The translations under genes were made by a program, and so were the position numbers. The notes beneath the pieces are model-generated. The model worked only from the letters and a program-made list of their open reading frames with translations. It was not told the origin of the DNA and did not search any database. A stretch of DNA of 64,000 bases, from positions 62,001-126,000 of the forward strand of contig CABYSX010000002.1 in NCBI GenBank assembly GCA_902521795.1, in the 5' to 3' direction. Position 1 is the first letter of the stretch, and each line of letters opens with the position of its first letter. This DNA comes from an uncultured Alphaproteobacteria bacterium (GTDB lineage: Bacteria; Pseudomonadota; Alphaproteobacteria; HIMB59). This document shows, piece by piece, positions 49,291-59,255 of the stretch.

Positions 49291-50370
49291 TTAATTTAGT
49301 ACTCTTTTTAAAAGATTTATCCAGTTTTGATGAGTGATTTTCATCATTAGTTTTTCATCAAAGTTTTGCTTCGATAATAATTCAATTAATTTCTGCATTC
49401 CTAATACACTATTAAGATCTTTTGGCATCATAGCTCCATCGAAGTCAGATCCAAAACCTACGTTGTCTTCTCCAAGATAGTCAATGAGGAATTTAAAATG
49501 ATCTACAATTATTTGTAGCTCTGTGTCAGAGACCATTTTTCCATCTCTCCTCAAAAAAGCAGGTGCAAAATTAACCCCAACCATACCCTCCGTTTCTTTG
49601 ATCGCATCTAATTGCTTATTTGTGAGATTTCTAGTATGTGGACATATCTTATGAGCATTGCTATGAGTTGCGACTAAGGGTGATGTTGAGTATTTAGCGA
49701 TATCCCAAAATCCTTTTTCATTTAAATGAGATGTATCAATTAACATTTTTAGAGAATTACAATTTTTTATTAATTCTATTCCGATATCAGTTAAACCCTC
49801 GCCAATATCAGGTGATTGTGGAAATGCGAAGGGAACACCCTCTGCAAATATAGTTGGTCTTGACCAAACTGGTCCGACAGATCTAAGGCCAGCTCGATGT
49901 AGAGTTTCAAGATTGTAAAAGTTTTTATCTATGCACTCAGCACCTTCAATGTGCATCACAACAGATAATTGATGTTTGTCCTCATTGAAAGAAGTCTCTA
50001 AATCCTCACTAGATAAGCAAATTTTAACTTTGTTGCCAGAGTTTCTCTCAATTTTAGAAAGGATTGATATTTGATTTAAAACAATAGGCAGAGCATCATT
50101 TACATCAACAGATCTTGGTAATGGTAATGAATATTCGTCTTGTTCCATATCTTTGTAATTAACTAATTTATCTGAGTCAGAAATAGCATGTTCTGGGGTT
50201 GGGACGTAAATTGCAAACAAACCTCCTTTGAAATTAGCTTGATTCATTCTAGGAAGATCTAAATGGCCCTCATTATCTCCATCTATAAAATCAAGGTGAG
50301 AGTTTGGGTTTTTCTTTAAAAATAGCCTAAATAAAACATCGTTATGACCATCAAAAATTTTATAGTCCAT
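49291..50370 (-). CDS. Membrane dipeptidase (peptidase M19)
   Basis: FDGHNDVLFRLF, HIEGAECID, LIDTSHLNEKGFWDIA, ATHSNAHKICPHTRNLT, GFGSDFDGAMMP. Confidence 0.96.
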   Translation of the reverse strand: MDYKIFDGHNDVLFRLFLKKNPNSHLDFIDGDNEGHLDLPRMNQANFKGGLFAIYVPTPEHAISDSDKLVNYKDMEQDEYSLPLPRSVDVNDALPIVLNQISILSKIERNSGNKVKICLSSEDLETSFNEDKHQLSVVMHIEGAECIDKNFYNLETLHRAGLRSVGPVWSRPTIFAEGVPFAFPQSPDIGEGLTDIGIELIKNCNSLKMLIDTSHLNEKGFWDIAKYSTSPLVATHSNAHKICPHTRNLTNKQLDAIKETEGMVGVNFAPAFLRRDGKMVSDTELQIIVDHFKFLIDYLGEDNVGFGSDFDGAMMPKDLNSVLGMQKLIELLSKQNFDEKLMMKITHQNWINLLKRVLN

Positions 50371-50533
50371 ATAGCAAACCTATCATTATTTTTGCAATAT
50401 TGACTACATACAAATTTAAAATACTTAATGAAATTTTTTCGGTAGTCTCAAAAAAAGACATTAGCTGTCTGAATTTAGCAAAAGTAAAATATTTTTTTAG
50501 ACCTATATATATGTTTGAAAGGAAATATACAAA

Positions 50534-50713
50534 ATGAATAAAATTTTTGGATTTACAGAGCGATCTTTGAATTTCTGGTTGTCTTTTTTCAGTAAAAAAG
50601 AAGATAGTATTATTAATTTTTGCAAAGTTGAATACGGCAATGATTGGCAATGGGCTTACTCCCAATATCAAAGAAATCAATCTTTTCCTAATGACATGAA
50701 AGAGGCTGCATAA
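50534..50713 (+). CDS. 59-aa conserved-looking small protein
   Basis: MNKIFGFTERSLNFWLSFFSKKEDSIINFCKVEYGNDWQWAYSQYQRNQSFPNDMKEAA; just under the 60-aa cutoff; translationally coupled (TAATG) to the next ORF. Confidence 0.65.
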   Translation: MNKIFGFTERSLNFWLSFFSKKEDSIINFCKVEYGNDWQWAYSQYQRNQSFPNDMKEAA

Positions 50714-50877
50714 TGAGTAATTTATTTAAATCTATCAGAAATATAATTATCAACGAAAAAAATGATCAAAAAACAAAATCTAACAAAGAAGAGGCCTATT
50801 TATCTCAAGCAATTGATATGATTGACCTTGAGAGAAGGCAAAAAGAGTTAGATAGAAGATTTATAAGAAAATTTTAA
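50713..50877 (+). CDS. 54-aa DUF3563-like small protein
   Basis: MSNLFKSIRNIIINEKNDQKTKSNKEEAYLSQAIDMIDLERRQKELDRRFIRKF; AYLSQAxDxxDLERRxxELD matches the DUF3563 core. Confidence 0.75.
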   Translation: MSNLFKSIRNIIINEKNDQKTKSNKEEAYLSQAIDMIDLERRQKELDRRFIRKF

Positions 50878-50898
50878 AAGCCCTATTTAGGGCTTTTT
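50876..50898. terminator. Intrinsic terminator, probably bidirectional
   Basis: AAAAGCCCTA-TT-TAGGGCTTTT(T): perfect 10-bp stem and U-tract, between the + small ORFs and the end of the - strand gene at 50901. Confidence 0.85.
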
Positions 50899-50900
50899 GC

Positions 50901-51527
50901 CTAACTCAATACCCAAATTTCAATTGCAACAAATATAAAAAGACCAGCAAATATTAAATTGGTAATATTTTTAGGTCTATTGAAGTAGTTTGAAAACTTT
51001 TTAATACCAAAAAAATGGCCAATAATTGAATAATTCATGGCAGATATAAAAAAACTCCCTGTAGCAAAAATTAAAGCGATACTAAAAGTTAAATTTTCAC
51101 TAAATTGCAAAGTTGCTAAAGCGGACCAAAACGCAAAAGCTTTAGGATTAGTATAGGCAACGATTACTGCCTTTTTCATGCTGTGAAAAAAATCTCTCTC
51201 ATTTGATAATTTAATAAGTTGATTTTCAGAGCTAAAGTACTGACTACCAATTTGATATGCTAAGTAAATCATATAAAGACTTGCGAGCATTTTTAATAAA
51301 ATAAACCCCCAACCCATCAAATTAGAGATAAGAAAAGATATTCCTGAGGTAGCTAATAAGCACCAAGTAAAAGAGCCAACTGCAGTTCCAACAGCAGCAC
51401 CCCATATTTGTTTTTTCTGACCACTTATTCCAACTGACGCTACAAAAAATGTATTAGGGCCAGGTAAAAAAACAGCAAAATAAAATACAACCCAACCCGA
51501 TATTAGGGCCATTGTAATTTCATTCAT
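50901..51527 (-). CDS. LysE-family translocator (RhtB-like)
   Basis: FAVFLPGPNTFFVASVGISGQKKQIWGAAVGTAVGSF and YTNPKAFAFWSALA. Confidence 0.93.
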   Translation of the reverse strand: MNEITMALISGWVVFYFAVFLPGPNTFFVASVGISGQKKQIWGAAVGTAVGSFTWCLLATSGISFLISNLMGWGFILLKMLASLYMIYLAYQIGSQYFSSENQLIKLSNERDFFHSMKKAVIVAYTNPKAFAFWSALATLQFSENLTFSIALIFATGSFFISAMNYSIIGHFFGIKKFSNYFNRPKNITNLIFAGLFIFVAIEIWVLS

Positions 51528-51530
51528 TTT

Positions 51531-52271
51531 TTAATGATTAAGTATTTGACTTAAAAATAGTTTGGTACGATCACTTTTAGGATTATTAAAGAACTCATCT
51601 GGAGTCGCCTGCTCTACAATTCTTCCTTCGTCCATAAATATCATTTGATCAGCTACGGTTTTTGCAAAACCCATCTCATGTGTTACAACTAGCATTGTCA
51701 TTCCCTCTTCAGCTAGTTGAATCATGACATCTAAAACTTCCTTAATCATTTCGGGATCAAGAGCCGAGGTAGGCTCATCAAACAACATTATATCTGGGTT
51801 CATCGCAAGAGATCTCGCAATAGCCACACGCTGTTGCTGACCACCTGATAATTGCCCAGGAAACTTTTCAGCTTGTTCAGGAATTTTTACCTTTTCCAAG
51901 TATGACATGGCGATTTCTTCAGCTTCTTTTTTAGGCATTTTTTTAACCCAAATTGGAGCCAAAGAAATATTATCCAAAACTGATAAGTGAGGAAAAAGAT
52001 TAAACTGTTGAAAAACCATTCCAACGTTCTTTCTAATTAAATCAATATTTTTGAGGTCATTAGTAAGCTCAGTTCCATGAACTACAATTTTACCTTCTTG
52101 ATGTGCTTCAAGACGATTAATACAACGGATCATAGTTGATTTACCGGAGCCACTGGGACCACAAATCACAATTTTTTGACCTTTATCAACAGATAAATCA
52201 ATATCTTTGAGAACGTGAAAGTCATCATACCACTTATTGACTTTTTCTAGCTGGATTACTTGCTCTGTCAT
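51531..52271 (-). CDS. aapP: Amino-acid ABC transporter ATP-binding protein (AapP-like)
   Basis: Walker [40 protein letters not shown]; operon context. Confidence 0.96.
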   Translation of the reverse strand: MTEQVIQLEKVNKWYDDFHVLKDIDLSVDKGQKIVICGPSGSGKSTMIRCINRLEAHQEGKIVVHGTELTNDLKNIDLIRKNVGMVFQQFNLFPHLSVLDNISLAPIWVKKMPKKEAEEIAMSYLEKVKIPEQAEKFPGQLSGGQQQRVAIARSLAMNPDIMLFDEPTSALDPEMIKEVLDVMIQLAEEGMTMLVVTHEMGFAKTVADQMIFMDEGRIVEQATPDEFFNNPKSDRTKLFLSQILNH

Positions 52272-52272
52272 T

Positions 52273-53379
52273 TTAACTATTATCCGTCTTCAATTTCTTT
52301 TCTAAATATAAACTATACCTCGACATGCCAAAGCAGAATATAAAGAAAACTAGAGAAATAAAAACATAAACCTCGTAATGTAATTTTGCCCAATCAATGT
52401 CTGCAACTGCCGCTCTTCCCACACCAAGTAAATCAAATAAACCAATAATTAAAACAAGTGAAGTATCTTTAAAAAGACCTATGCATGTATTAACTATAGG
52501 TGGAATTGAAATTTTTAAAGCTTGAGGAAGAATAATTTTTCTAGTGCTTTGCCAATATGTCAATCCTAGAGATTGAGCAGCTTCTAATTGTCCTTTGGGT
52601 ATGGCTTGTAATCCTCCTCTTATTGCCTCTGCCATGTACGCGGATTGAAATAAGGTAACAGCAACCAAAGCCCTCAATAAATTATCAGGACGGACACCTT
52701 CTGGTAAAAAGAGAGGTAACATTACATTAGCTGTAAATAGCAATGTAATTAAAGGAACACCCCTAATAAATTCAATAAAAATTATACAAATAGTTTTTAT
52801 TACTGGCATTTTAGATCTTCGACCTAAAGCCAAAATAATGCTTAAGGGAAATGCTAATAGAATGCCCGTTACTCCTAAAAATAAAGTAACAAGAAGTCCT
52901 CCCCATTTACTAGTTCCAACAACATCTAAACCAGCCCCACCATATAAAAGGAAATACCCAATGAATGGAAATAAAAAAGTAAAATAAAGAAAATACTTTC
53001 TGAAAGGTAAATTATCAAAAAATATTCCAACTAAGGCAAAAGGTAATAAGCCATAAACTAAATTAACTCTCCAAGCTTCCTCAACAGGGTAAAATCCATA
53101 AATAAACTGATGAAATCTTACTATAATAATTGCCCAGCAAGCCCCATGTTGGCCAGGTTCAATATTTTTTGAACAGAAAGTCCTGTCTGTTATTTTTTCA
53201 CCTCTAAAATTATTAACAAAATCAGCCTCGAATATTGTCCAATTTAAAAAGAAAGAAGACACTTCATAGATGAAATAAATAGAAAGTATTGTAATTATTC
53301 CGTTAATCCATGATGAGAAAAGATTATTTCTACACCATGAGTAGTATTTATTATGTGTAAATGAAATAGAACTACTCAT
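52273..53379 (-). CDS. aapM: General L-amino acid ABC transporter permease (AapM-like)
   Basis: [40 protein letters not shown] loop; operon context. Confidence 0.93.
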   Translation of the reverse strand: MSSSISFTHNKYYSWCRNNLFSSWINGIITILSIYFIYEVSSFFLNWTIFEADFVNNFRGEKITDRTFCSKNIEPGQHGACWAIIIVRFHQFIYGFYPVEEAWRVNLVYGLLPFALVGIFFDNLPFRKYFLYFTFLFPFIGYFLLYGGAGLDVVGTSKWGGLLVTLFLGVTGILLAFPLSIILALGRRSKMPVIKTICIIFIEFIRGVPLITLLFTANVMLPLFLPEGVRPDNLLRALVAVTLFQSAYMAEAIRGGLQAIPKGQLEAAQSLGLTYWQSTRKIILPQALKISIPPIVNTCIGLFKDTSLVLIIGLFDLLGVGRAAVADIDWAKLHYEVYVFISLVFFIFCFGMSRYSLYLEKKLKTDNS

Positions 53380-54545
53380 GCGTTACCTTTAAATTGAACA
53401 GCTTTATTATAAATATTCATAAATAACGAAATTGTTAAGCTTATAGTTAAATATGTGATCATCACCATTGACATAATTTCAATCGCTTTACCGGTTTGAT
53501 TTAGAGATATACCACCAAAACCATGAACTAAATCTGCATAACCAATCGCAATTCCTAAAGATGAGTTCTTAGTAAGATTTAAATATTGTGAGGTCAAAGG
53601 TGGAATAATCACTCGTAAAGCCTGAGGTATGACAATCAATCTTAAAACTAAGTTGTTTTTTAAACCTAAAGCTTGTGATGCTTCTCTTTGCCCTTTAGAA
53701 ACAGCCATTATACCAGATCTAACTGTTTCAGAAATGAATGCTGCAGTATAAATTGAAAGACCTAATAGCATTCCCATGAATTCAGGTCTAACAACCATAC
53801 CTCCTTTGAAGTTAAAACCTTTTAAAATAGGATGATCAAAATCTAATGGCATATCCATGATATAGTAAAAAATTATTGGTGTAAAAATTATTAATGCAGA
53901 GTTAACATAAAATATTGGATATTGCTTTCCTGTCTGCTCTTGTTTTTTCTTAAAATATTTTTTTAGAAAAATTGTGAAAATTATTGCAATAACAAAACTC
54001 CATGCAACTATTGAAAATCCATCTTTAAAAATTGGAGATGGGGAGTATATGCCTCTATTAGTAATATAAAAAGTATCAAAAAGCACTAAAGCCTGTTTAA
54101 TCTTGGGAAGGTAAAGCAGAATTGTGTAATATAATATAATTTGTAAAAGCACCGGTACATTTCTTGTAAACTCTACATATACGTAAGCAATATTTCTAAA
54201 TAACCAGTTGCTTGAAAGTCTGATTATGCCAACAAGAAAACCTAGTATAGTGGCAAGAAAACATCCACATATTGAGATCATAAGAGTATTTATTAAACCT
54301 ACTAAATAGGCCCTAAAGTGAGTACTTTCACTTGTATAAGGAATAAGCCTAATACTAATATCGTATCCAGCTGACATATTTAAAAAACCAAAACCGGTTC
54401 CGATGCCTCTTTTTTCTAAATTATAAGCAGTTTGTTGCGTAATAAGATAAATAATTAAAGCGAATATGCCGATTATGAGAGTTTGAACAACTAATGATCT
54501 AATTTTTTCATCAAAAATTAGTTTTCTTAAAAAACTATTAGACAT
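53376..54545 (-). CDS. aapQ: General L-amino acid ABC transporter permease (AapQ-like)
   Basis: SKGQREASQALGLKNNLVLRLIVIPQALRVIIPPLTSQYLNLTKNSSL; operon context. Confidence 0.93.
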   Translation of the reverse strand: MSNSFLRKLIFDEKIRSLVVQTLIIGIFALIIYLITQQTAYNLEKRGIGTGFGFLNMSAGYDISIRLIPYTSESTHFRAYLVGLINTLMISICGCFLATILGFLVGIIRLSSNWLFRNIAYVYVEFTRNVPVLLQIILYYTILLYLPKIKQALVLFDTFYITNRGIYSPSPIFKDGFSIVAWSFVIAIIFTIFLKKYFKKKQEQTGKQYPIFYVNSALIIFTPIIFYYIMDMPLDFDHPILKGFNFKGGMVVRPEFMGMLLGLSIYTAAFISETVRSGIMAVSKGQREASQALGLKNNLVLRLIVIPQALRVIIPPLTSQYLNLTKNSSLGIAIGYADLVHGFGGISLNQTGKAIEIMSMVMITYLTISLTISLFMNIYNKAVQFKGNA

Positions 54546-54570
54546 ATTTTTAACTTATTATTCTTTGAAA

Positions 54571-54602
54571 TTTTCGGGCTATTATTTTAAATAGCCCGAA
54601 AA
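54571..54602 (-). promoter_or_regulatory. Intercistronic stem-loop between aapJ and aapQ
   Basis: TTTTCGGGCTATT-ATTTTA-AATAGCCCGAAAA: 13-bp perfect stem, 6-nt loop. Confidence 0.85.
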
Positions 54603-54611
54603 AAGTAGATT

Positions 54612-55655
54612 TTATCTAAATGGAGGTGCGTAAAGAATACCACCATCTTTATAGAGAGCGTTTAAACCTCTGGCTATATTAATAGGTGTGTTTACACCAA
54701 TATGCTTTTCAAAACTCTCTGAGTAGTTACCAACTTGTTTGATGATATTGTAAGCCCAATCATCATCTAAGCCTAACCAAGCTCCATAACCAGCACCAGT
54801 ATCTCCTACTTTTGAAACACCAAGTAATCTTAAAGTTTCTGGATCTTTTGAGTTTTTCATTTCATCAACATTATCTGAAGTAATGCCTTTTTCTTCTGCG
54901 ATAATCATAGCATTCAGTGACCATCTTACGATGTCAGCCCATTCACTATCACCGTGTCTTACTGAAGGGCCAAGAGGCTCTTTAGAAATAATTTCTGGTA
55001 ATACCATATGAGCAGAAGGGTCTGGATATCCAGCTCTACTTGCATACAAACCAGATGCGTCAGTGGTATAGATATCACATCTACCAGCTAAGTAAGCAGC
55101 ATCAGCTTCAGAATTTGTTTCAACAGGAATTGGCTCATAAGACATATCGTTAGCTTTGAAATAATCAGCTAAGTTCATTTCAGTTGTTGTACCAACCTGA
55201 ATACAAACAGATGCACCGTCTAATTCAGTTGCACTTGAAACGCCAAGATCTTTTCTAACCATAAAACCTTGTCCATCATAATAGTTAACACCAACAAATT
55301 CTAAACCAAGCTCAACATCTCTTTGCAGAGTCCATGTTGTGTTTCTAGAAAGCATATCGATTTCACCAGATTGAAGAACAGTAAAACGTACTTTTGATGT
55401 GGTTGGAACGAATTCTACTGCATTAGCATCTCCGAAAACAGCAGCTGCAACAGCACGACATACGTCAACGTCAATACCTTCCCACACACCAGCGTCATTT
55501 GGGTTACCAAAACCAGCAAGACCAGTGTTGGAACCACACATTAGTTTTCCTCTTTCTTTAACAATATCAAGTGTGCTTCCGTGACTTCCAGCTATTGCTG
55601 TCGAAACACCAAGAGTTAAAACTAGAGAAATAAACAACGATTTAATTTTTGTCAT
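54612..55655 (-). CDS. aapJ: General L-amino acid ABC transporter substrate-binding protein (AapJ-like)
   Basis: Signal peptide; LDIVKERGKLMCGSNTGLAGFGNPNDAGVWEGIDVDVCRAVAAAVFGD; RNTTWTLQRD; SBP family 3. Confidence 0.96.
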   Translation of the reverse strand: MTKIKSLFISLVLTLGVSTAIAGSHGSTLDIVKERGKLMCGSNTGLAGFGNPNDAGVWEGIDVDVCRAVAAAVFGDANAVEFVPTTSKVRFTVLQSGEIDMLSRNTTWTLQRDVELGLEFVGVNYYDGQGFMVRKDLGVSSATELDGASVCIQVGTTTEMNLADYFKANDMSYEPIPVETNSEADAAYLAGRCDIYTTDASGLYASRAGYPDPSAHMVLPEIISKEPLGPSVRHGDSEWADIVRWSLNAMIIAEEKGITSDNVDEMKNSKDPETLRLLGVSKVGDTGAGYGAWLGLDDDWAYNIIKQVGNYSESFEKHIGVNTPINIARGLNALYKDGGILYAPPFR

Positions 55656-55779
55656 CGTTTCCTCCTTATATATATAAGCCTCGGCAGTATAGACCTATCT
55701 GGAGTAAAACTAAAATGCAAAAATACTATGTATTTCCTGTATTTTTTGAATAGATTTGTTCAAAATTACAGTCTTTGTC

Positions 55780-56949
55780 TTAATCTTGATTAAATATGTC
55801 TCTAGTAAAAATCTTGTCTTTTACATCATTTAGCTCTGCATGGCTTCTATTGCAAAGAATTAAATCAGCATCTTTTTTGAATAATTCTAAATCTTGATAA
55901 ACCTCTGAATTGAAAAATTGTTTTTCTTTCAACAAAGGTTCATAAACTATCACTTTAATACCTTTTGCTTTAACTCTTTTCATAATTCCTTGCATACTTG
56001 ACTCTCTTATATTGTCTGATCCCTCTTTCATAATTAGTTTATAAACACCAACTGTTTTGGGTTTTAATTTTGCAATCTCTAATCCTATGAAGTCTTTTCG
56101 CATTGAATTTGATTCTATGATTGCCTCCATAATTTTTTGGGGGACTTTATCAAAGTTTGCTAATAATTGTTTTGTATCTTTTGGTAAACAGTATCCCCCG
56201 TATCCAAATGAGGGATTATTGTAGAAATCTCCTATCCTAGGATCTAGGCTTACACCTTGAATTATTTCTTTTGTATTTAAACCTTTTGACATTGCAAATG
56301 AATCTAGTTCATTAAAAAATGTAACTCTCATAGCTAAGTATGCATTAGAAAATAATTTTGAAGACTCTGCTTCTGTAGAATTTGTGTAAATAGTTTGAAC
56401 ATCTTTATTTAGTGATGCATCGATCAATAATTTTGCAAACTCTTTTCCTTTTTCAGAATGTGAGCCTATTACAATTCTTGAAGGATAAAGACTATCCTTT
56501 AAAGCCCTGCCCTCTCTTAAAAATTCAGGTACAAAAATAATTTCTAAATTAGGAAACTTGTTTTGTATTTTTTTAACATATCCAACTGGTACAGTTGATC
56601 GAATAATTACAGTAGGATTAGAATTAGATTTTTGAATATTTTTTAATGATTGTTCGATTGAAGAAGTATCAAATTTATTTGTCTCAATATCATAGTTAGT
56701 TGGAGTAGCTATAATAACAATATCAAAATTATCAATTTCAGAAGGATAATTATTAACTGTTTTTAAATTTAATTTCTTTGATGATAAATATTCTGATACT
56801 TCCTTATCTTCTATTGGTGAAATTCCATTTATAAGGTTCTTTGATTTTGAAGTATCTAAATCGAAGCAGGTTACTTCATTGTGTTGAGATAGAAGTACAG
56901 CGTTTGCTGTTCCTACATATCCCAGCCCTAATACTAATATTTTCAACAT
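55780..56949 (-). CDS. ugd: UDP-glucose 6-dehydrogenase
   Basis: LGLGYVGTANAVLLSQHNEV, STVPVGY, PEFLREGRALKDSLYPSRIVIG, NNPSFGYGGYCLPKDTKQLLANF. Confidence 0.95.
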   Translation of the reverse strand: MLKILVLGLGYVGTANAVLLSQHNEVTCFDLDTSKSKNLINGISPIEDKEVSEYLSSKKLNLKTVNNYPSEIDNFDIVIIATPTNYDIETNKFDTSSIEQSLKNIQKSNSNPTVIIRSTVPVGYVKKIQNKFPNLEIIFVPEFLREGRALKDSLYPSRIVIGSHSEKGKEFAKLLIDASLNKDVQTIYTNSTEAESSKLFSNAYLAMRVTFFNELDSFAMSKGLNTKEIIQGVSLDPRIGDFYNNPSFGYGGYCLPKDTKQLLANFDKVPQKIMEAIIESNSMRKDFIGLEIAKLKPKTVGVYKLIMKEGSDNIRESSMQGIMKRVKAKGIKVIVYEPLLKEKQFFNSEVYQDLELFKKDADLILCNRSHAELNDVKDKIFTRDIFNQD

Positions 56950-57086
56950 TTTTAAACTATTATAAATATCATATGTAACAATGACTTTTTTATGAAATTA
57001 AATTTTTCATGCGACACATAGGCTAAAAAATAATGGAGTATTTTGTATTTTTTATACTTAAATAGCTTAAATATTTATGAAGTTAT

Positions 57087-57107
57087 TGGTATATTGTATA
57101 CCACAAT
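57087..57107. promoter_or_regulatory. Palindromic operator-like site upstream of fhs
   Basis: TGGTATA-TTG-TATACCA (57087-57103), overlapping ATTGT-ATACC-ACAAT (57093-57107). Confidence 0.45.
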
Positions 57108-57131
57108 TTTTGGGAAAGGATCCAAAATTCG

Positions 57132-58802
57132 ATGTCAGATATAGAGATTGCAAGAGCTGCTAAAAAAATTCACATAAGAGATGTTGCCGCTAAAGTAAAT
57201 ATTCCAGAGGAAAATTTAATTCCTTATGGTCATGATGCAGCAAAAATAAATTTTGATTTTATTGAAAAAAGTAAATCCAACCCTGATGGAAAATTAATAC
57301 TAGTTACTGCTATTAATCCAACTCCAGCTGGAGAGGGCAAAACTACTACTTCTGTTGGCTTAAATGACGGACTAAATAAAATTGGAAAAAAATCTATAGT
57401 TTGTCTTAGAGAGCCTAGTCTTGGACCTTGTTTTGGAATGAAAGGTGGTGCCGCAGGTGGAGGTTATGCTCAAGTAGTACCTATGGAAGAAATAAATCTT
57501 CATTTCACTGGCGACTTTCATGCAATAACTTCTGCACATAATTTATTGTCTTCATTAATTGATAATCATATTTATTGGGGAAATGAATTACAAATTGATC
57601 AAAGAAGAATTACATGGGGAAGAGTTGTTGATTTAGGTGACAGGTCATTAAGAAAAGTAAATGTCAATCTTGGGGGAGTATCTAACGGATTTCCTAGAGA
57701 AGATAAATTTGATATCACAGTAGCAAGTGAGATAATGGCAATTTTTTGTTTAGCAAATGATATTAACGATCTTCAAAAAAGAATTGGTGGCATAATCATA
57801 GCCTATAAGAGAGATAAATCTCCTATATATGCAAGAGATCTAAAAGCTGATGGGCCAATGACAGTTTTATTAAAAAATGCATTAATGCCTAACTTAGTTC
57901 AAACATTAGAAAATAATCCTGCCATAATTCACGGTGGTCCTTTTGCTAATATTGCACATGGATGTAACACAGTCATAGCAACTAAAGCTGGCTTAAAACT
58001 TGCAGATTATGTTGTAACTGAAGCTGGATTTGGAGCAGATCTAGGAGCTGAAAAATTTTTAGATATTAAATGTCGTAAAGCTGGATTAACCCCAAGTGTT
58101 GTTGTTATTGTTGCTACAGTAAGAGCGTTAAAATCTCATGGTGGTGTTGAAAAAGGTGATCTTAATAATGAAAATGTCTCTGCAGTTGAAAAGGGTTTTG
58201 AGAATTTACAGAGACATATTGAAAATATTCAATCTTTTGGACTTAAACCGATTGTGGCTATTAATAGTTTTACACTTGATACTGAAGCAGAAAGTAAAAT
58301 TATCTCTGATGGTTGTGAAAAATTGGGAATAAAAGCGGTCCTTTGTTCTCATTGGGCTAATGGTAGTGATGGTACTTTAGAATTAGCAGAAGAAGTTGTA
58401 AAAATTAGTGAGTCTAGTGATCCATCAAAATTTAAGTTTATATATGAGGACAACATATCATTAGAGGAAAAAATTCGCTCTGTAGCTCAAAAAATATACA
58501 GGGCAGATGACATTGTAATTGATAAATCTGTAAGTGATCAGCTTAAAGTTTTTGAAGAGAGTGGTTATGGAGAACTTCCAATTTGTATTGCTAAAACGCA
58601 ATATAGTTTTTCAACTAACCCATCTTTAAGGGGTGCTCCAAATGGTTTTACCGTACCTGTTAGGGAGGTAAGGCTTTCTGCAGGTGCTGGATTCATAGTG
58701 GTGGTAACTGGAGCCATAATGACTATGCCAGGATTACCCAGAGTCCCGAGTGCTAATTCTATTATGTTAGATGAATATGGCTTAATTCAAGGATTATTTT
58801 AA
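57132..58802 (+). CDS. fhs: Formate--tetrahydrofolate ligase
   Basis: [60 protein letters not shown]. Confidence 0.98.
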   Translation: MSDIEIARAAKKIHIRDVAAKVNIPEENLIPYGHDAAKINFDFIEKSKSNPDGKLILVTAINPTPAGEGKTTTSVGLNDGLNKIGKKSIVCLREPSLGPCFGMKGGAAGGGYAQVVPMEEINLHFTGDFHAITSAHNLLSSLIDNHIYWGNELQIDQRRITWGRVVDLGDRSLRKVNVNLGGVSNGFPREDKFDITVASEIMAIFCLANDINDLQKRIGGIIIAYKRDKSPIYARDLKADGPMTVLLKNALMPNLVQTLENNPAIIHGGPFANIAHGCNTVIATKAGLKLADYVVTEAGFGADLGAEKFLDIKCRKAGLTPSVVVIVATVRALKSHGGVEKGDLNNENVSAVEKGFENLQRHIENIQSFGLKPIVAINSFTLDTEAESKIISDGCEKLGIKAVLCSHWANGSDGTLELAEEVVKISESSDPSKFKFIYEDNISLEEKIRSVAQKIYRADDIVIDKSVSDQLKVFEESGYGELPICIAKTQYSFSTNPSLRGAPNGFTVPVREVRLSAGAGFIVVVTGAIMTMPGLPRVPSANSIMLDEYGLIQGLF

Positions 58803-58833
58803 TAAGCCAAAATTTACTCTACATATCCACTAA

Positions 58834-59244
58834 ATGGGATATATTACGCTTATGTACTCAAAAACAACCTTTGGGATTACTGTAACTGTTACCCCATATT
58901 TTTTAGAGGATCAATCATCGCCTAATGAAAGTCATTATGTTTGGGCATACCAAGTCAATATCAGAAATGCTAGTACTGAAACAATGAAACTTAACCACAG
59001 AAATTGGGTTATTATTGATGGTAATGGAAAAATTATAAATGTTCAAGGTGAGGGAGTAGTTGGAGAATTTCCTGTACTGAAACCTGGGCAAAGCTTTGAA
59101 TATACCAGCGGAACACCTCTTAAAACCACCAATGGTATTATGCAAGGATTCTACTTAATGTCTTTAGATGATGGTAAGCAACTTAAAGTTGATATCCCAG
59201 CTTTCTCTCTTGACAGCCCTTATAACAAAAAAAATTTTCACTAA
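58834..59244 (+). CDS. apaG: ApaG domain protein (start probably at 58852, MYSKTTFG)
   Basis: VTPYFLEDQSSPNESHYVWAYQVNIRNAS and VVGEFPVLKPGQSFEYTSGTPLKTTNGIMQGFY. Confidence 0.95.
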   Translation: MGYITLMYSKTTFGITVTVTPYFLEDQSSPNESHYVWAYQVNIRNASTETMKLNHRNWVIIDGNGKIINVQGEGVVGEFPVLKPGQSFEYTSGTPLKTTNGIMQGFYLMSLDDGKQLKVDIPAFSLDSPYNKKNFH

Positions 59245-59255
59245 TATAAAAATCT

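Noticed and set aside
50360-50680. - strand 106-aa ORF 50360..50680
   Set aside because: Opposes the two small + strand ORFs, one with a recognisable DUF3563-like core and terminator; the - frame has no recognisable features.
55399-55584. + strand ORF 55399..55584
   Set aside because: Antisense to aapJ.
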